Assembly (NCBI GenBank): GCA_934533005.1
Contig: CAKTBC010000037.1
Coordinates: 1 to 16,315, forward strand
Length of the DNA stretch: 16,315 nt
Source: an uncultured Oscillospiraceae bacterium
Lineage (GTDB): Bacteria; Bacillota; Clostridia; Oscillospirales; Oscillospiraceae
Reading direction: 5' to 3'
Shown here: in pieces, positions 5,963 through 12,929 of the stretch
How positions within the stretch are numbered: position 1 is the first letter of the stretch
How the letters are laid out: each line of letters begins with the position of its first letter
Notes under the pieces: generated by a model
The model's input: only the letters and a program-made list of their open reading frames with translations
What the model was told of the DNA's origin: nothing
The model's database searches: none
Program-made: the position numbers and the translations under genes

Positions 5963-8365
5963 TTATGACTTGTTCGACTTTTTATGTCCCCGGCCGGTGA
6001 GCTTGAATTTCAGCCAGGCAATAGCGTACTGGATGATATACCGGAAGCCGACTTCGCCGTTGCGGTACATTTTCAGCAGTTCGTCCTTATACTCCCATCG
6101 GGGGATCCCGGAAGCGGTGTACTGCACTTTCTGCTCGCGGGTCTCGATCCCCTCCGCCGCGAAATCATCCATCATGAAAATGGCATTGCGCAGCGCTTCC
6201 GGACGAATATCGGCCGGTTTTTCGCGCAGCGCGCCAACGTCTTCAAAAACGGTGCTCCACAGCTTCGGTATATCGAAGGAATACATCTGCTCTATACTGC
6301 TCCGGGCGGCGCGGCTCATTTTTTTCCATTCCGCCGGATCGGCAAGTATTTCCGCGATGGCCTTTGCAGCGGCGGAAATGTCGTTCTGTGCCACAATTTT
6401 TACGCCGGCATTGTTGCGGATAAGGTCGATGTTCGGGAGATCATATACGACGGCGGGCGTGCCGCAGGCGAGACCTTCAGTCAGTGTCATCGGAGATCCT
6501 TCAAACTCGGATGTGAGTAAGAATACAGCGCAGTTTTGATAAAAAGAAAGAACATCCTGCCGGTATCCGTGCAGTTCAACGCAGTCCGTAAGTTCGCGCT
6601 TTTCGATTTCCTTTTTCAATTGATCCTCGTAGAGCTTCAAATCGGCTCTCCCGACGATGTGCAGTTTAGCCGGTACGCCGGACTGAATCAGCTTATCCAA
6701 AATTCGGATCGCATCCAGTGGCCGCTTCTCCGGAGATATGCGGCCAAGCCAGAGAATCTCCAGCGGACGGGCCTTGCCAGCCGATCCGGCGCATTTTTGA
6801 AAATCAAAGGTGAGAGGATTCAGCGTTTTATAAACGCGCGGATGTACCATGGACCACCAGCTGTAATCGAGGTCAGACAATGTGATCACGGCATCAGTCA
6901 GAGAGTAAAGCGTTTGAATGAGAAGGCTTTGTATGGCGGCGGGAGTATAGTCTGTTTTTAATCCAAAGGAAAAAACGCTGTGGGTGTGGATGATAAAAGG
7001 AATGTGCAAGCTTTTGATCGCCAGAATGTCTGCTTCCAGACTCTGCGCTACCCATGCATGGTATACGACGGCGTCGACGTCATACCGTTTGAGCATGTTC
7101 TGCAGGAAACCAATACGGCGGGCATAATCCGCCGATGTGCGGCTTGAAAGCGTCGGGAGAACGATGCGGATCACACTGTTGGGGTATTCATAATCTGTCG
7201 GCCGTTCCGGCTCGTCCGTGAATAAAATGACCCGCATTCCCGACTCAAGCCAAATGGGAATCAGCTTGGAAATGACCCGCTCCACTCCGCCATTATGCAT
7301 CCGGTGATAAAATGTCGCAATTGTCCGGATGGGGCGCGGCTCCGCTTCCAGCGCTCCCGATGCCTTCCAGCTGCGAATCATTGCGGTTTTTTGGCGATAA
7401 TTGCAGGAATCATAATAATGAACCAAGCTGCCAAGAAAAAGCTTTTCGTCAAAACACTCCAATGCCAGAGGAAACTGCGTCTTCATGTCCGGCATAGCCG
7501 GTATGGTTTTCCAGCTATAAAGAACCGCGTCAATAAATGTTTTTTCCAAAGTGGCCAGCGAACGATCGGTAATTCCATTCGGGTCAAACTTTTCGGAAAA
7601 CGTCCTCAAAAGCTGAAGAATCCGCCCTTGACGAATACAGTTTTGAATGGCTTGATTATTTATGCTTTTTCCGCCGGTAATGCCCACGCCAAACCGATAA
7701 AAATAAAGTTTGTCGCTGGTCGAACTATAGCTGTTGGAGAACATGGCGATCAAATAAAAGAGATAAAGATCCTCCGCAATATCAAACCGTTCGTTCGCAA
7801 AGAAGCTGACGGCTTTTCGGACGATATCGCCATCGTATATCTTGTTCCAAAGCGTATAGCCGAAGAGATGTTCTGCCAGAGCGTCGTGGATCAATTCACC
7901 GGCGCGAGTATACCGTAATGTGCCGTTATGAGGTTTGAGGAGAAGGCGCAGATTGTTGATTTCCTCCGTGGTGACAGAAGCGGAAGCTGCAAGGATCTCT
8001 GTTCCAAACTGCACCATATCGGCATCTTCTTCGGTGATCTTGCGATAAGCGGCTCGGCAGGCATTGTGCTGGAGATAGTCGTCACCATCGAGAAACATAA
8101 TGTATTTGCCGGCAGAGGCGAGAATGCCGGCTTTGCGAGCCAATCCGGCTCCGCAGTTCTCCGGAAGATCGATTTGCCGGAAGCGGGGATCATCCGCAGC
8201 AAATTTCGCGATGATCTGCCCGGATGAATCGGTGGAGCAGTCGTTTACGCAGAGGATTTCAATATCTTTCAGCGTCTGCTCCGCAAGAGAGTCCAACGTC
8301 TGATGCAGATACTTTTCTGCGTTATAGATCGGCACTACAATGGATACTTTCGGCTGGTTTGGCAT
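5963..8365 (-). CDS. Two-domain glycosyltransferase, GT2 fused to GT4
   Basis: This 800-residue protein joins two glycosyltransferase domains. Residues about 5-230 form a GT2 (GT-A) domain with VSIVVPIYNAEKYL (7-20), VNDCSTDSS (40-48) and the metal-binding DGDD (93-96). Residues about 346-690 form a GT4 (GT-B) domain with the glycine-rich loop MHNGGVERV (356-364), LWLGRISPEKRP (539-549, R542 and K547 for the diphosphate) and the E-x7-E motif EGSPMTLTE (622-630). About 100 residues follow, ending in a hydrophobic-basic tail (YIIQYAIAWLKFKLTGRGHKK) that may rest on the membrane. It probably adds two sugars in sequence to a surface polysaccharide. Codon use is visibly richer in A/T than the flanking genes, which suggests acquisition by transfer. 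It heads the - strand operon. Confidence 0.9.
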   Translation of the reverse strand: MPNQPKVSIVVPIYNAEKYLHQTLDSLAEQTLKDIEILCVNDCSTDSSGQIIAKFAADDPRFRQIDLPENCGAGLARKAGILASAGKYIMFLDGDDYLQHNACRAAYRKITEEDADMVQFGTEILAASASVTTEEINNLRLLLKPHNGTLRYTRAGELIHDALAEHLFGYTLWNKIYDGDIVRKAVSFFANERFDIAEDLYLFYLIAMFSNSYSSTSDKLYFYRFGVGITGGKSINNQAIQNCIRQGRILQLLRTFSEKFDPNGITDRSLATLEKTFIDAVLYSWKTIPAMPDMKTQFPLALECFDEKLFLGSLVHYYDSCNYRQKTAMIRSWKASGALEAEPRPIRTIATFYHRMHNGGVERVISKLIPIWLESGMRVILFTDEPERPTDYEYPNSVIRIVLPTLSSRTSADYARRIGFLQNMLKRYDVDAVVYHAWVAQSLEADILAIKSLHIPFIIHTHSVFSFGLKTDYTPAAIQSLLIQTLYSLTDAVITLSDLDYSWWSMVHPRVYKTLNPLTFDFQKCAGSAGKARPLEILWLGRISPEKRPLDAIRILDKLIQSGVPAKLHIVGRADLKLYEDQLKKEIEKRELTDCVELHGYRQDVLSFYQNCAVFLLTSEFEGSPMTLTEGLACGTPAVVYDLPNIDLIRNNAGVKIVAQNDISAAAKAIAEILADPAEWKKMSRAARSSIEQMYSFDIPKLWSTVFEDVGALREKPADIRPEALRNAIFMMDDFAAEGIETREQKVQYTASGIPRWEYKDELLKMYRNGEVGFRYIIQYAIAWLKFKLTGRGHKKSNKS

Positions 8366-8441
8366 TTCTCTCTGTTCCTCTCAATGCATGCTAAAACTTT
8401 TATTATATAGATGCGTAAAATTACGAAAAAGTTCTGCATCA

Positions 8442-8470
8442 AGTATAGCATCTGCCGAAAAAAATGACAA
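8442..8470 (-). promoter_or_regulatory. Sigma-A promoter for the GT2-GT4 operon
   Basis: On the - strand TTGTCA (8465-8470) and TATACT (8442-8447) are exactly 17 bp apart. The start of transcription near 8435 leaves a leader of about 70 bases before the ATG at 8365. The leader contains GATGC/GCATC arms that could form a weak hairpin; no known riboswitch is recognised. Confidence 0.75.
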
Positions 8471-8593
8471 GGAGAAAGGGCAGAAAGGGAAAACTTGCCT
8501 TGCTTATTACGATATCTTCCTTGCCCTTTAACCGTTTGCGTGTTATTCTTCTCCCGGAATGAGATGACCGTAAACAAAAAGAAGGTAGAACCG

Positions 8594-9268
8594 ATGAAAT
8601 TTCATGAACTTCGAAGAGCGGAGGATATTATGGCGCTCACGACGGAGACAGGTTTCCTGCCGCTGTTTGCCGGAGACATTCCCGGCTTTTCTGTGGAGGA
8701 CGTCTGCCCGCCGGAACTGTGGTTTTCCGACGAGGCGGATGGCCCGTGGGAGTGGAAAGGCCCCATTGCCCGGAGCGGGACGTGCGTTTACGGGAAGTTT
8801 TTTGGCGGCAGAGCCGGGTTCGTCAGCCGGGAGTGGTTCCCGGATTTTGCCAACCTTCGCCGGGACGGATACGACTTTGACGCCCGTTATGATGACGGCC
8901 TCGCGTCCCGCAAGGATAAGGACGTCTACGATACGATCGCAGCGCACGGCGCGATCCTCTCCCGGGAACTCAAACGCCTCCGCAATTACCGTAAGGGCGG
9001 CAACACGGGCTTCGATACGGTGATCACGCGCCTTCAGATGCAGAGCTATGTTGTTATCGGAGATTTTGTCTATTTGCAGGATAAATTCGGCCGTCCCTAC
9101 GGCTGGGGCGTGGCGGAATACACGACGCCGGAGGCACAGTTCGGCTATGACTACGTTGCCTCGGCCTACCGCAGAAAGCCGGAAGAATCGAAGGAACGCA
9201 TTTTCGAGCATCTGCGCGTTATCCTGCCGGAGGCGAGGGAAGAACAGCTCTGGAAGCTGCTCCGATAA
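8594..9268 (+). CDS. AlkZ-related protein of unknown function
   Basis: The 224 residues from the ATG at 8594 include ETGFLPLFAGDIPGFSVED, ELWFSDEADGPWEWKG, GFVSREWFPDFANLRRDG, YDFDARYDDGLASRKDKD, TVITRLQMQSYVVIGDF and GRPYGWGVAEYTTPE. These match, from memory, a conserved Firmicutes family named AlkZ-related after a distant likeness to the AlkZ/YcaQ winged-helix DNA glycosylases; the function is not established and the characteristic QxQ active-site motif of AlkZ is not obvious, although RLQMQ (Q-x-Q) is present. The start is chosen because AAGGT lies 7 bases upstream and the family-like sequence begins there; an upstream extension to 8495 reads as low-complexity leader. The gene is divergent from the glycosyltransferase operon and ends at a strong terminator. 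Confidence 0.7.
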   Translation: MKFHELRRAEDIMALTTETGFLPLFAGDIPGFSVEDVCPPELWFSDEADGPWEWKGPIARSGTCVYGKFFGGRAGFVSREWFPDFANLRRDGYDFDARYDDGLASRKDKDVYDTIAAHGAILSRELKRLRNYRKGGNTGFDTVITRLQMQSYVVIGDFVYLQDKFGRPYGWGVAEYTTPEAQFGYDYVASAYRRKPEESKERIFEHLRVILPEAREEQLWKLLR

Positions 9269-9281
9269 CTTCGATATGAAC

Positions 9282-9323
9282 CGTCGGCCGCAGGCAAACT
9301 GTCTGCGGCCGACGCGTCGTTTT
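9282..9323 (+). terminator. Rho-independent terminator of the AlkZ-related gene
   Basis: A perfect 12-bp G+C-rich stem pairs 9282-9293 with 9303-9314 around a 9-base loop, followed by CGTCGTTTT. No T-run exists on the other strand, so it serves the + strand gene. Confidence 0.75.
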
Positions 9324-9333
9324 CGCACTGCGC

Positions 9334-9702
9334 TTATTTCAGCCCTTTCGTGAGCGGGATGAGCATCAGCAGCACAACGATGCCGATGATACCAACCACG
9401 ATGCCGAGGATCATCTTGCCGAACACCATACTCAGACACATACCGACGCCGAGCAGCAGCGCGCCGACAATGCCGAGAAGAACCGTTCCCGCCGTTTTTC
9501 CGCTGACCGTGATGGGAGTCTTGCCCTCCATCTTGCGCCAGATGAGCAGCGTGACGAGACCAAGCGCCAGACCGATGACGCCGCAGACGATGCCCTGCGT
9601 GCGCATGTTCCATTTGGGCAGGAGCGCCATGCACATGCCCAGCGCGAAGAATACGCCGTTTACCGTACCCAGGATCATTGCTGCAAAATTGCTCTTTTTC
9701 AT
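9334..9702 (-). CDS. Four-helix integral membrane protein, unknown function
   Basis: The 122-residue product is almost entirely hydrophobic, with helices at about 7-27, 36-55, 69-90 and 95-117, separated by short loops such as IWRKMEGKTPITVSGK (54-69). It has Gly-rich helix faces (GTVNGVFFALG, GVIGLALGLV, GIVGALLLGVG, GIVVGIIGIVV) that could pack tightly. No catalytic motif is seen and I recognise no named family. The start ATG has AAGGAG 9 bases upstream, a typical distance. It lies 48 bases downstream of the small gene on the same strand and may be co-transcribed with it. Confidence 0.75.
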   Translation of the reverse strand: MKKSNFAAMILGTVNGVFFALGMCMALLPKWNMRTQGIVCGVIGLALGLVTLLIWRKMEGKTPITVSGKTAGTVLLGIVGALLLGVGMCLSMVFGKMILGIVVGIIGIVVLLMLIPLTKGLK

Positions 9703-9739
9703 TGTGATGTTTCTCCTTTTATAATTGTTTTTAATTTTT

Positions 9740-9765
9740 ACTTTGCGCCTTTACTTTGCGCCTTT
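9740..9765. repeat. 13-bp tandem duplication at a stop codon
   Basis: ACTTTGCGCCTTT occurs twice head to tail (9740-9752 and 9753-9765); the period-13 match extends a further 3 T bases to the left. It spans the end of the small gene: the stop TAA (9753-9751 on the - strand) lies in it, so the second copy falls after the stop and leaves the protein end KGAK unchanged. Confidence 0.9.
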
Positions 9766-9894
9766 CAGCCGGGCCTTTGCGTCTTCCACGGACTCGCCGC
9801 CGTGTGTCAGATACTGGTCAACGAAGCCGTCCTCGATCTTTCTGTACCCGCCGGCGATCTTTGTGTTTGCCTGTATGAGCTTTGATTTTGCCAC
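9751..9894 (-). CDS. Small soluble protein with KIEDGFVD motif
   Basis: From the GTG at 9894 the product has 47 residues, reading (M)AKSKLIQANTKIAGGYR and then KIEDGFVDQYL, and ending GESVEDAKARLKGAK. The pattern IAGGYRKIEDGFVD followed by an E-x-AKARLK end resembles short, highly charged proteins that are common in Clostridia and have no known function (recalled, not searched). Codons upstream of 9894 in this frame lack the pattern and run into the insertion sequence, so the longer frame starting at 10023 is not the native gene. A GAGG element lies about 11 bases before the GTG. It is followed by the four-helix membrane protein gene on the same strand. Confidence 0.6.
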   Translation of the reverse strand: MAKSKLIQANTKIAGGYRKIEDGFVDQYLTHGGESVEDAKARLKGAK

Positions 9895-10012
9895 TGCGTT
9901 TTTGCCTCGCTTTCTTTTGGATTTCTGGCGTAAGCATACACCGCGATTGTTTGTAAATTGCTCGTCTTGTGTTTGCGAAATATTAAAAAGAAAACCGCCG
10001 TGTTTTTTTGAA

Positions 10013-10041
10013 TTGCACCCCATTTATTAGACAAGTATGAT
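10013..10041 (+). promoter_or_regulatory. Transposase promoter inside the IS left end
   Basis: TTGCAC (10013-10018) and TATGAT (10036-10041) are 17 bp apart. Transcription would begin near 10048, inside the right half of the hairpin at 10014-10070, so the native transcript lacks the left arm. Confidence 0.6.
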
Positions 10042-10070
10042 AAAATACTTGTACTAAGGAATGGGGTGCA
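10014..10070 (+). repeat. Long nested hairpin covering the orfA ribosome-binding site
   Basis: Three stacked stems: 10014-10024 with 10060-10070 (11 bp), 10027-10030 with 10054-10057 (4 bp) and 10031-10038 with 10045-10052 (8 bp, loop GATAAA). The right arm includes AAGGA (10056-10060) and GGGG (10063-10066), the possible ribosome-binding sites of orfA. Confidence 0.8.
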
Positions 10071-10075
10071 TTTCT

Positions 10076-10369
10076 ATGCCAAAAGGCATACCGAACAAAC
10101 GATACACACCGGAATTTAAAAAGCTGGTCGTAGAAACGATGCAGAAGGAGCGGCTCGGCTATAGCGAAACATGCCGTCGGTTTGATGTAAACAGCCGGGA
10201 TCAAGTCAAATCATGGGAACGAATCTATCTGGAAGAAGGCCCGGAGGGCTTTGCCATAGAGCGCAGAGGTCGCGGCAGAAAGGGACGGCCTCCGAAGCAG
10301 CTGCGAAAGAGGCAGAAGAAGATCTGTTGGCAGAAGTTCAACGGCTGCGTGCGGAGAATGAATACCTAA
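10076..10369 (+). CDS. IS3-family transposase OrfA, frame-disrupted
   Basis: The product begins MPKGIPNKRYTPEFKKLVVE and has the helix-turn-helix region of IS3 OrfA (about residues 8-60, with SYSETxRRF-like YSETCRRFDVNSRDQVKSWE). It reads normally to RKGRPPKQLR, near 10306, then becomes unlike the family and stops at 10369. The expected leucine-zipper tail (KEAEEDLLAEVQRLRAENEY... to LEDERRQRKRR) is present in the next frame, up to a stop at 10426-10428. A one-base deletion just after CTGCG near 10306 would explain this. The ATG at 10076 is the family start; the one at 10061 directly touches AAGGA and is unlikely. The element is probably inactive for normal OrfAB unless frames are corrected. 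Confidence 0.75.
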   Translation: MPKGIPNKRYTPEFKKLVVETMQKERLGYSETCRRFDVNSRDQVKSWERIYLEEGPEGFAIERRGRGRKGRPPKQLRKRQKKICWQKFNGCVRRMNT

Positions 10370-10374
10370 AAAAC
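10368..10374 (+). promoter_or_regulatory. Candidate -1 frameshift heptamer A AAA AAC
   Basis: In the zipper reading frame the codons are CTA AAA AAC. A -1 slip leads into the orfB frame, which is open from 10362 to 11267. IS3 elements make the OrfAB transposase by such slips, usually on A AAA AAG close to the end of orfA; this one is earlier and would omit the zipper end, so its use is uncertain. Confidence 0.35.
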
Positions 10375-10517
10375 TTGCAAGCCTTGGTTTTGGAAGACGA
10401 GCGACGCCAGCGCAAAAGACGCAGGTAGTTCAGAAGCTGAGGCAAAGACATTCTCTGGAAATTCTTCTCTCAATCGCTCAACTGCCCCGTGCAACCTTCT
10501 ACTATCATCTGAAACGA

Positions 10518-11267
10518 ATGAATTGCGCAGATAAATACGAATCTGCCAAAGAAGAAATTACGGCAATTTACCACGAAAACAAGGGAAGATACGGCTACCG
10601 CCGTATCACGACGGAACTTCGCAGCCGGGATTTGCCCTTGAAGCACAAGACAGTCCAGCGGCTTATGAAGGAGTTGGGACTGGTCTGCCGTGTCCGAATG
10701 AAGAAGTATCGTTCTTACAAGGGAGAAACGGGTAAAATCGCGCCGAATCTGCTGAATCGGGACTTTCATGCGGATAAACCGAATCAGAAGTGGGTCACGG
10801 ATGTGACGGAGTTCAGCTTATTCGGAGAAAAGCTCTATTTGTCTCCCGTTCTTGATCTGCACAGCAGCGATCTGGTCAGCTATACTATCTCGGATCGTCC
10901 GGTGCTGGGTATGGTAACGGCTATGCTGGACAAGGCTTTTGAGAATATCCCGGACGGAACAAACTTGATTCTGCACTCCGATCAGGGCTGGCAGTATCAG
11001 CACAAGCAGTACCAGCGGATGCTCCGAGAAAAGGGCGTCCGGCAGAGCATGAGCCGAAGGGGAAACTGTCTGGACAATGCTGTGATGGAAAACTTCTTTG
11101 GTTTGCTCAAGAGTGAACTGCTGTATCTGCAGGAATTTCGATCCATGGAGCACTTCAAACAGGAACTCATAGAATATCTGGATTACTACAACAACTGCAG
11201 AATTAAGGCAAAGCGAAAGGGCTTGCCGCCTGCTATTCACAGACAACAAGCCCTTTCGGCGGCTTGA
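10518..11267 (+). CDS. IS3-family transposase OrfB, DDE integrase domain
   Basis: The 249 residues from the first ATG hold HTH_21-like YHENKGRYGYRRITTEL (18-34) and an rve integrase core. The catalytic triad is D95 (WVTDVTEF), D155 (LHSDQGWQYQ) and E191 (DNAVMENFF), with 35 residues between the last two, the DD35E pattern of IS3. Family-like sequence continues upstream in the same frame to about 10425 (VVQKLRQRHSLEILLSIAQL, then PRATFYYHLKR), and no ribosome-binding site precedes 10518, so the natural product is expected to be an OrfAB fusion made by frameshifting. All catalytic residues are intact. It cuts and joins DNA ends in transposition. Confidence 0.92.
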   Translation: MNCADKYESAKEEITAIYHENKGRYGYRRITTELRSRDLPLKHKTVQRLMKELGLVCRVRMKKYRSYKGETGKIAPNLLNRDFHADKPNQKWVTDVTEFSLFGEKLYLSPVLDLHSSDLVSYTISDRPVLGMVTAMLDKAFENIPDGTNLILHSDQGWQYQHKQYQRMLREKGVRQSMSRRGNCLDNAVMENFFGLLKSELLYLQEFRSMEHFKQELIEYLDYYNNCRIKAKRKGLPPAIHRQQALSAA

Positions 11268-11345
11268 ACAATTTGCGCTTAATTTTTTTGTCTAACTTTT
11301 TGGGGTCACTTCATTCCCTCATCGGCGGCAGCGAAGATATTCTTT

Positions 11346-11849
11346 TTATAATATTTGTTGCGCCTTCTCGCAGACGGCGCAGACTTCGTCATATTTGGAA
11401 TCGATCAGCGGCGTAATTTTCTCTGTTCTGCGCCGTCTGGCTCCACGATATCCGAAATATGCCGCGCCCCAGAGCGCAAAGCCCGGAATACCCAGAAGCA
11501 TGGTCAGCCAGATGACCGGCGTGGCCGCCGTCACGGCAAAGACCGAGCCTGCCATGAATGCGCACCCGAGCAGCCCGCACGAGAGTGAAACGATCGTCGG
11601 CACGGAGCCTTTCGAGGCTTCCAGCGCGGCAATCTCCTGCATGCACGCCTCATAGTGCCGTTGCAGGCGCGTCAGCTCCGTTTTGTTCAAAATACTGCGG
11701 CTGCGTTTGAAGTGGAGCGTGACTTTGCCTCCGGATTTTTCATTCGGCAGATTTTCGTCCGGCTTCCAGCCGAAGCTTGCATAGCCGTCCATATACTGCG
11801 AGCACAGTGCGTCCTCGATGGTGACCTTCAGATAATCATAGCTTTCCAT
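11346..11849 (-). CDS. Two-helix membrane protein of the two-component operon
   Basis: The 167-residue product has a soluble N-terminal part with MESYDYLKVTIEDALCSQYM and a mixed-charge region ending in a predicted helix (about 57-80, TELTRLQRHYEACMQEIAAL), then two membrane helices (about 84-108 and 111-131), a basic stretch (GARRRRTEK, 136-144) and a C-terminal helix. I recognise no named family. Its ATG directly follows the kinase stop codon (TAAATG), with GAGGCGG as ribosome-binding site, so it is translated with the kinase and may act with it, for example in signal input or as an output target; this is inference. The gene ends 32 bases from the IS right end. Confidence 0.75.
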   Translation of the reverse strand: MESYDYLKVTIEDALCSQYMDGYASFGWKPDENLPNEKSGGKVTLHFKRSRSILNKTELTRLQRHYEACMQEIAALEASKGSVPTIVSLSCGLLGCAFMAGSVFAVTAATPVIWLTMLLGIPGFALWGAAYFGYRGARRRRTEKITPLIDSKYDEVCAVCEKAQQIL

Positions 11850-12929
11850 TTATTCCGCCTCTTCTTTATGCGCTTTCGGCATGATGACCGTGAACGTGCT
11901 GGCCTTGCCGGGGGCGCTTTCTGCCTTGATCTGAAAACCGTTTAATTGCAGCACCCGAAGCGCCAGCGCAAGGCTGAGACCGTTTCCCGCCATCGCGTGC
12001 GAGGTATCCCCCTGGTAGAACTTTTCAAACATGTGCTTTTTCGTGTTCTTGTCCATGCCGCAGCCTGTATCCCGCACCGACACATAGACATTGCTTTCAT
12101 CCGAGGTCTCCGTCAGCGTGATGCTGCCGCCCGGCTCGGTGAACTTCACGGCATTGGAAAAGAGATTGTTCCACACAAGCTCCATGAGCGCCGGATCGTC
12201 GGCGATCTCCGCGCGGTCTTCCATGTCGGCATCAAAGTCCAGCGCCTTTTCCTCCCACGCCGTTTCAAAGCCCAGAGCGCATTCGGCGAGCTGTGCGCAG
12301 ACATCGTAGACCTGCGTGTCCGGCGTGATGTTCTGCTTTTCCAGCTTATTGAGCTTTAAGATGTTGGTTATGAGATCGGACAGGCAGCGGGAGGACTGGT
12401 AGATCGTGTCCGCATACTCGCGCTGGGCATCGCTCAGCTTTTCCATGCGCAGCAGCTCGGCGTTGTTCTGGATGACGGCCAGCGGCGTTTTGATCTCATG
12501 GGAGACGTTGGAGAAGAAATCCGTTTTCAGCGTTTCGATGCTGCCGAGCTCCTCCACCATTTTGTTGAAATCCATGATCATAATATCCAGATAATCCAGC
12601 TTGTCCGAGGTGTGCAGCGGCGGGATGTAAACGGAGAAATCGCCGCCTGCGACCTGCTCTGTCGCTTCGGCCAGCTTATGCATTGGTTCTTCATAGACTC
12701 GCTGTATCTGGCGGCGGGTGAAGAGTGTCAGACCGCCCGCGACCGCCGACCAGTAGAGAATGGGAACGACGGTCTGCCAGAAGTCGTTCCATCCAAGCTG
12801 ATTCATGCCGACGATGAGGCCGGTGTGGATGCCGCTCATCAAAAGCAGCACGCCGAGATACACGAAAAACAGCGATGGCGGGAAGCGGCTGTCTTGGATC
12901 TTCGGTACGAACGTGCGCTTTTCCTTCAT
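11850..12929 (-). CDS. Sensor histidine kinase
   Basis: The 359-residue protein has two membrane helices (about 19-42 and 52-70) with only about 10 residues between them, a HAMP-like region (about 72-125), the dimerisation H-box FFSNVSHEIKTPLAV with phosphoacceptor H144, and the ATPase domain: N box WNNLFSNAVKFTE, G1 VRDTGCGMD, F box MFEKFYQGD and G2 GNGLSLALAL. The very short external loop indicates an intramembrane-sensing type of kinase, which in Firmicutes often responds to envelope stress or through a membrane partner. The ATG overlaps the response regulator stop as ATGA (12926-12929). It phosphorylates the regulator encoded just upstream. The missing or broken membrane protein of the operon may be its partner. 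Confidence 0.93.
   Translation of the reverse strand: MKEKRTFVPKIQDSRFPPSLFFVYLGVLLLMSGIHTGLIVGMNQLGWNDFWQTVVPILYWSAVAGGLTLFTRRQIQRVYEEPMHKLAEATEQVAGGDFSVYIPPLHTSDKLDYLDIMIMDFNKMVEELGSIETLKTDFFSNVSHEIKTPLAVIQNNAELLRMEKLSDAQREYADTIYQSSRCLSDLITNILKLNKLEKQNITPDTQVYDVCAQLAECALGFETAWEEKALDFDADMEDRAEIADDPALMELVWNNLFSNAVKFTEPGGSITLTETSDESNVYVSVRDTGCGMDKNTKKHMFEKFYQGDTSHAMAGNGLSLALALRVLQLNGFQIKAESAPGKASTFTVIMPKAHKEEAE

Larger units (their letters stand above)
10009..11313 (+). mobile_element. IS3-family insertion sequence, IS150-like
   Basis: About 1.3 kb containing orfA and orfB of an IS3-type transposase. The ends are imperfect inverted repeats: starting from TGAA at 10009 and from the complement of TTCA at 11313, 17 of 26 positions match, including an inner TTAGACAA, and the right end reads inward as TGACCCCAAAAAGTTAGACA, the typical IS150-group end. 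If only TG...CA of the inner repeat is terminal, the borders would be 10014 and 11308. I find no clear 3-5 bp target duplication for either choice. It lies between two - strand units and its genes run toward the two-component operon's 3' end. Confidence 0.85.

Noticed and set aside
4485..6539. A 684-codon + strand frame
   Set aside because: It lies antisense to the GNAT, aldo/keto reductase and glycosyltransferase genes, whose motifs are clear; its own translation has His/Arg/Val-rich composition typical of the opposite strand of GC-rich genes.
8543..9634. A 363-codon - strand frame
   Set aside because: It overlaps the AlkZ-related gene, its terminator and the four-helix membrane protein gene and has no family-like sequence.
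9895..10023. N-terminal extension of the small gene
   Set aside because: The extension begins inside the IS end, so it is created by the insertion and is not part of the native gene.
10061..10075. Upstream ATG of orfA
   Set aside because: It abuts AAGGA with no spacing; the family start MPKGIPNKRY is at 10076.
10003..11320. Target site duplication around the IS
   Set aside because: Flanks were compared for both possible borders (10009/11313 and 10014/11308) and no matching 3-5 bp were found.
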